Source: Sphaerospermopsis torques-reginae ITEP-024 (GTDB taxonomy: Bacteria; Cyanobacteriota; Cyanobacteriia; Cyanobacteriales; Nostocaceae). Taken from it: 64,000 nt of DNA. The first letter of the stretch is position 1, and the number at the start of each line of letters is the position of its first letter. The DNA lies in NCBI RefSeq assembly GCF_019598945.1, contig NZ_CP080598.1, positions 1,302,001 to 1,366,000 of the forward strand, in the 5' to 3' direction. A model generated the notes under the pieces. That model was given only the letters and a program-made list of their open reading frames with translations, was not told the origin of the DNA and made no database searches. Positions 59,851 through 64,000 of this stretch are shown here, piece after piece. The position numbers were made by a program, and so were the translations under genes.

Positions 59851-61153
59851 ATGTTAAAACAAAATAGAACTTCTTTCAAGAAAAGTAACAAAATAGTTGC
59901 TTTTTTGGAAGCTCTACCTGCAATTAAATCACCCAACTTAGCTTGTTTTGTGATTGGTGAAAGCCTGTCTTTTTTTGGATCTTGGATGACACAAATTGCT
60001 TTAGTATGGATGGTTTATCAATTAACAAATTCACCAATGTTAGTTGGTATCGCTGGCTTTACAAATCAAGCTATGGGTTTGGTTATTACACCAATAATAG
60101 GAGTATTACTAGATAGATGGAATTTAAGATATGTGTTATTAACTACTCAGATAGTTTCTATTTTTCTATCTTTGTTATTAACCTTTTTAACTGTTAGTAA
60201 TCATATTAATTTTATAGCTATTATTATCATTGGTACTCTTCAAGGAATTGTCAAAGCTTTTGATTTACCAGCACGTCAAGTAACAATTCCCAGATTAGTA
60301 GAAAATAGAAGTGATACATATAGTGCGATGGCTGTGCATTCATTTTTAATTAATACCGCTAAATTTGTTAGTCCCATGATTGGGGGTTTGATGATTGCAA
60401 AAAATGGTGCAGCTTCATGCTTTTTAGTAGATGCTATTAGCTACTTACCTTTTATATCAGCTATTTTAACAATGAAAATTAACCTCAGCATTAATACAGA
60501 ATCTTCCTCTAAAAAAAATTTGGCATAACCTTAAAGAAGGATTTATTTTTGCATATAATTTTACACCGATTAAATTCATTTTAATCTTGCAAATTATAGT
60601 TTGTTTTATGGCAATGACTTATATAAATATGATGCCAATATTTGCCAAGGAAGTATTAAAAGGCAATGCAGAAACAATGGGTTTTCTCATGACTGCTACA
60701 GCTTTTGGTTCTATATTTTCCGGTATTTATCTAATGCAGCGTAAACAAGCAATAGGATTAGAGAAAGTTATGGCAATTTCTACTCTAGTGCTGGGATTAT
60801 CGTTAATATTATTTTCTCGCTCCACACAGCTAGAAATTTGTTTGGTATTAATCTTTATTGTGGGATTAACAAACACCCTGACTCTAGCTTCTATTAGTAA
60901 TTTTCTGCAAGTAATTTTAGTGGAAGAAGATAAAAGAGGACGAGTAACCAGTATATTTATGACTACTTTTTTGGGAATATTACCTTTTGGTAATTTATTT
61001 TTCGGAGGATTAGCAAATTATATTGGGGTTGATAATGCTTTATTATTTGGCGGTATTTGTTGTATTTTGGGAACTTATTTTTTTGCTAGACAATTATCAA
61101 ATATTAGAAAATTGGTAAATCCAATATATCAAGAAATGGGATTACTTTCTTAA
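59851..61153 (+). pseudogene. MFS transporter interrupted by a frameshift at an A8 run
   Basis: The first part (59851-60528) has helices 1-6 with SLSFFGSWMTQIALVWMVYQLT, GVLLDRWNLRYVL and PARQVTIPRLVENR. After the run of eight A at 60511-60518 the sequence continues in the +1 frame (KKIWHNLKEGFIFAYN...), which leads directly into the second half (60587-61153) with QIIVCFMAMTYINMMPIFAKEVLKG and NFLQVILVEEDKRGRVTSIFM. Together they make one EntS-like MFS exporter of ~430 residues. The break could be true inactivation, slippage decoding or a base-calling error in the homopolymer. Confidence 0.85.
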
Positions 61154-61244
61154 TGAGCATTCAGTTATAATATTCGGTTATATACTAAGTGAGATAGTCC
61201 AAATGCGCCGATTAGCAATCCAATAGTAAATTTGAGGTAACAAT

Positions 61245-61889
61245 ATGGGTGAAACTGGGTTCAAACTTGTAATTTTTGATTGTGATGGAGTGTTAGTTGA
61301 TAGCGAACCAATTATCAATCGCATTTTTGCAGAAACGCTCACTGAATTTGGTTTTCCTATCACCCATGCAGAAGTGACTCAAAAATTTATAGGCAAGTCT
61401 TTGAAAACCTGTTTAGAAATTATTGAGCAATCCTACCAGAAACCATTGCCCAAAAACTTTATCAAAATTTGTAAGGAAAGAGAATTTCCTGCATTGCAGC
61501 AGGAATTACAGGCAGTTTCAGGCATTACCGAACTATTGGAACAAATTACATTACCAAAATGTGTGGCATCGAATAGCAGCCACCGTCATATTCAACTGGT
61601 TTTGAAATTAACAGGACTTCTACATCAATTTGAAGGAAAAATATATAGCTGTTATGATGTTCCGCGTCCTAAACCTTTTCCTGATGTGTATTTTCATGCA
61701 GCCGAGCAAATGAACACAAATCCAGAACATTGTGTTGTGATTGAAGATTCTGTACCAGGTGTGCAAGCCGGATGTGCGGCAGGAATGACTGTTTTTGGTT
61801 ATGCCCAACATAGCTATGCTACCGCTCTTACTGCTGCTGGAGCGAAGATAGTTTTTAATGATATGCGGCAGCTTTCTCAATTGCTGTAG
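61245..61889 (+). CDS. HAD-family phosphatase, beta-phosphoglucomutase/YieH-like
   Basis: Motif I F-D12-C-D14-GVLVDSEP, motif II VASNSSHRHI (~107), motif III Lys in RPKPFPDVY and motif IV VIEDSVPGVQAG. A C1 helical cap lies between motifs I and II. The DCDGVLVDSEP and EDSxxGxxAG wording is that of the beta-phosphoglucomutase / YieH / GPH-like subgroup acting on sugar phosphates. 214 aa. Independent of neighbours (91 bp after the MFS remnant). Confidence 0.92.
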   Translation: MGETGFKLVIFDCDGVLVDSEPIINRIFAETLTEFGFPITHAEVTQKFIGKSLKTCLEIIEQSYQKPLPKNFIKICKEREFPALQQELQAVSGITELLEQITLPKCVASNSSHRHIQLVLKLTGLLHQFEGKIYSCYDVPRPKPFPDVYFHAAEQMNTNPEHCVVIEDSVPGVQAGCAAGMTVFGYAQHSYATALTAAGAKIVFNDMRQLSQLL

Positions 61890-62066
61890 CTATTGGGCGT
61901 ACCTCAGTTATTTTACTTATTTTTAATTTTCTGCTAAAGTAGCAACAAACTACTTTAAGCCTATCAACTTACCGGAGTTGGACTGACACCGATGACGAGT
62001 GGGTAATCTTTCGCCCTGCGGGTAATAGGTGCAAAACTCCGTTCCATCTTACAGAGGAATCAATCC
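61890..62066 (+). promoter_or_regulatory. Structured 5' leader of the MgtC-type gene
   Basis: Two stems stand out: TAAAGTAG (61935-61942) with CTACTTTA (61950-61957), loop of 7, and CGGAGTT (61973-61979) with AACTCCG (62035-62041), enclosing 55 nt with smaller pairings (CACC/GGTG, CCC-TGC-GGG). AGAGGA (62053-62058) is the ribosome-binding site, 8 nt before the ATG. No riboswitch class is recognised; the M-box core is not seen. Confidence 0.45.
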
Positions 62067-62597
62067 ATGAGTGCAATGTTTTTGGCTGCCGATGATTGGA
62101 TACATATAGGTTTTAGACTAATACTGGCTCTTTTAGTCGGTTGCATCATTGGATTGAACCGTCAGAAAGGTGGTAGACCAGCAGGGATGAGGACATTCAT
62201 GTTAGTGAGTATGGGAGCAGCACTATTTGTGATGATTCCTTTGCAAGCTGAAGGTGAAAGTTCCTTCGCTGCGACTAATGCCCTAAGTCGTACCATTCAA
62301 GGTGTAACTACTGGTATAGGCTTTCTTGGTGCAGGATTAATTTTGCAAGAATCTCCTAGAAAATCTGAAGTGCCAAAAGTCCGGGGTTTGACTACAGCGG
62401 CCTGTGTTTGGACAGCAGCAGGATTAGGAGCAGCCATTGGTTGTGGTTTGTGGCAAATGGGATTATTGGGAGGATTTTTAACTTTAATTACTCTGAGTGG
62501 TATGAAGCGACTTAATCGTTTTTTGAGATTTTTAACTGGTCAAAATAGTCAACCAATTGCTTCACAGCTAAATGATCCTGCTGATGATGATGATTAA
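62067..62597 (+). CDS. MgtC/SapB-family membrane protein
   Basis: 176 residues. Four or five membrane helices with the MgtC signatures GFRLILALLVGCIIGLNRQKGGRPAGMRT (17-45), GVTTGIGFLGAGLIL and VRGLTTAACVWTAAGLG (~116-132). The C-terminus is a short acidic tail. MgtC-type proteins are linked to growth in low Mg2+ and membrane-potential control; the bacterial C-terminal ACT domain of Salmonella MgtC is missing, as in most environmental homologs. A structured leader precedes it. Confidence 0.92.
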   Translation: MSAMFLAADDWIHIGFRLILALLVGCIIGLNRQKGGRPAGMRTFMLVSMGAALFVMIPLQAEGESSFAATNALSRTIQGVTTGIGFLGAGLILQESPRKSEVPKVRGLTTAACVWTAAGLGAAIGCGLWQMGLLGGFLTLITLSGMKRLNRFLRFLTGQNSQPIASQLNDPADDDD

Positions 62598-62629
62598 CAG
62601 TAAATAAGTCAAAAAATACTGGTCTAATT

Positions 62630-62837
62630 AGGGTTTGCTGAAAAAGTCTTTTCATGAAGGAATAGGAGTCAGGAGTCAGGAGTCAGGAGGAGGTTTGAAA
62701 ATTTCTTTGCCATCTCTCGAAATCCCAAAAAATGCACACTTTTTCCGGTATACCCTTCACAAACCTTGCATTTTTTTCCTCTTTATCAGCCTGTAACCTT
62801 TGATTTATCTGGGTTTTACATTTTTTCAGCATCCCCT
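62630..62837 (+). mobile_element. MITE-like repeat family A, copy C (208 bp)
   Basis: Begins AGGGTTTGCTGAAAAAGTC and ends TTTTTTCAGCATCCCCT. It contains GGAGTCA heptamers, CATCTCTCGAAATCCCA, an extra TTTTTCCGGTATACCC block and ATCTGGGTTTTAC. Shares order of blocks with copies A and D. Confidence 0.8.
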
Positions 62838-62930
62838 AATTAACAATTAATATCTCGTGATTCTATCAGCATAACAGCAAATATTATGCCCGGAGGCTCA
62901 ATTCCATTATTATACAATTAATACTAAGCA

Positions 62931-64000
62931 ATGAAACTCCTGATTAAAATCGGTGTTTTAGCACATCGAGATATCCAGAATACTCTACAAACTTGGCAAA
63001 AAACAGCAGATTATCTTACCTCTGAACTATCTGAATATCACTTTACTATTGTTCCTCTAAATTTCACCCAGATTGAGGCTGCTATTGAACAGAATGTTGT
63101 GAAGTTTGTGATTACGAGTCCGGCTATATATGTGGAATTTGAAGCCCTTTATGGAGTAAATCGGCTGGCAACTTTAAAGCATTTGCGAATGGGACGAGCT
63201 TACACTATGTTTGGTGGGGTAATTTTCTGTAAGGCTGATTGTGATAATATTCAAAATCTTACAGATTTACGGGGTAAAAACTTTGTTGCTGTTGCGGAAA
63301 ATTCTTTTGGAGGTTGGCGTTCAGCATGGCGAGAAATTGTAGAAGCAGGGATCAATCCTTACCGGGATTTTCAAAGTTTGCAATTTACGAATAGTCATGA
63401 TGCAGTGATATATGCTGTTGGAGAAGGTAAGGCAGATGCGGGGACTATTTCTACAAATGTATTTGGAACAGATGGCTTTAGAGGGAAAAGTTGATTTAAA
63501 AAACTTCAAAATTATCAATCAGCAGACGCAGTATGGAGAAAAGTTTCCTTTTGCTTTAAGTACGCGATTATATCCTGAATGGACGTTTGCAGTTACTCAA
63601 AAAACTTCGAGTGAATTGGCTGAACAAGTGGCGATCGCCCTGCTAAAATTACCAAAGGATCATCCAGCAGCAAAAGCCGCAGAATCTGAAGGCTGGACAA
63701 TTCCCCTCAATTATCAATCCATTCATGAGTGCTTTCAAGTTTTGCAAGTTCATCCTTATAAAGATTTTGGTAAAATAACTTCCAGTTTTCAACTAGCTGT
63801 TAAAGGATCAAATGATGGGCTGTGGGACTGGAATTTAGACACTAATGAAGTCTTATTTTCTACTCGCTGGAAAGAAATGTTAGGGTATACAGAAGCTGAA
63901 ATCCCAAATCATTTTCAAGAATGGAAACAGCGGTTACATCCAGATGATAGCGATCGCGTTTTAACAACTTTTCGGCAATATTTTGAAGGGCAACTTGCCA
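62931..64000 (+). pseudogene. PhnD-like sensor plus PAS protein, apparent frameshift, truncated by window end
   Basis: The N-terminal part (62931-63460) resembles a periplasmic phosphate/phosphonate-binding domain of the PhnD type used as a sensor: IKIGVLAHRDIQNTLQTWQKTADYL, FVITSPAIYVEFEALYG, LRGKNFVAVAENSFGGW, EGKADAGTISTNV. After NV the frame reads FGTDGFRGKS then stops at 63494; removing one T from TTT at 63462-63464 restores NVLEQMALEGKVDLKNFKII and the frame stays open to the window end. A PAS domain follows (~63810-63990; GSNDGLWDWNLDT, RWKEMLGYTEAEI, HPDDSDRV). The output domain, probably a kinase or cyclase, lies outside. Confidence 0.8.

Overview
The window looks like chromosomal DNA of a filamentous, heterocyst-type (Nostocales, Anabaena/Nostoc-like) cyanobacterium. 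The signs are low GC, many HIP1 octamers (GCGATCGC), heptanucleotide short tandem repeats (STRRs) in almost every long intergenic gap, several families of small palindromic insertions, two cytochrome c6 genes, cyanobacteria-specific families (DUF1400 hydrolase, DUF2808, DUF4058) and a pair of Kdp operons with a kinase-less KdpD.

Layout. 0-11 kb: secreted alpha/beta hydrolase, truB, a small unknown, a TonB-dependent receptor with its own TonB, two tandem cytochrome c6 genes, a GNAT acetyltransferase and a group 2 sigma factor. 11.7-14.4 kb: priA, with an STRR inside the reading frame. 14.5-27.2 kb: two divergent K+-transport operons, kdpABFCD on the minus strand and kdpABC on the plus strand. 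They are separated by a repeat and a truncated response regulator; the second operon has lost its small subunit and keeps only a scrap of kdpD. 28-30.5 kb: anmK, then a decayed IS607-type element (DNA-binding stub of tnpA, frame-broken tnpB). 31-41 kb: an amidohydrolase, an LLM flavin monooxygenase, unknown small genes, HAD phosphatase, DOPA-dioxygenase family protein, glutathione S-transferase, TauD-type dioxygenase and thioredoxin-fold protein; part of this looks like organosulfur or xenobiotic breakdown. 41.3-43.6 kb: a compact three-gene cassette (TIGR04255 family, HTH protein, unknown) with the form of an undescribed accessory system. 43.7-47.1 kb: ABC-2 exporter, MarR regulator and MFS exporter. 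47.2-48.8 kb: a PIN toxin/antitoxin pair and an HNH protein. 50.5-57.7 kb: seven minus-strand genes that seem to form one sulfur operon: sulfonate-type binding lipoprotein, APS-reductase-like flavoprotein, metY, metX, APS-reductase-beta-like ferredoxin, HEAT-repeat protein and a protein phosphatase. 57.9-64 kb: Mrp ATPase, SDR oxidoreductase, frame-broken MFS transporter, HAD phosphatase, MgtC protein behind a structured leader, and a frame-shifted sensor protein running off the window.

How the parts fit. The Kdp genes supply high-affinity K+ uptake. The TauD/LLM/GST genes and the 50-58 kb operon fit together as scavenging of organic sulfur and its incorporation into homocysteine; this is inferred from families and gene order. 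The most unusual DNA-level features are the small mobile repeats: one family has four copies here, one copy with a perfect 8-bp target duplication and others interrupted by further, smaller insertions, so empty and filled sites can be compared within the window.
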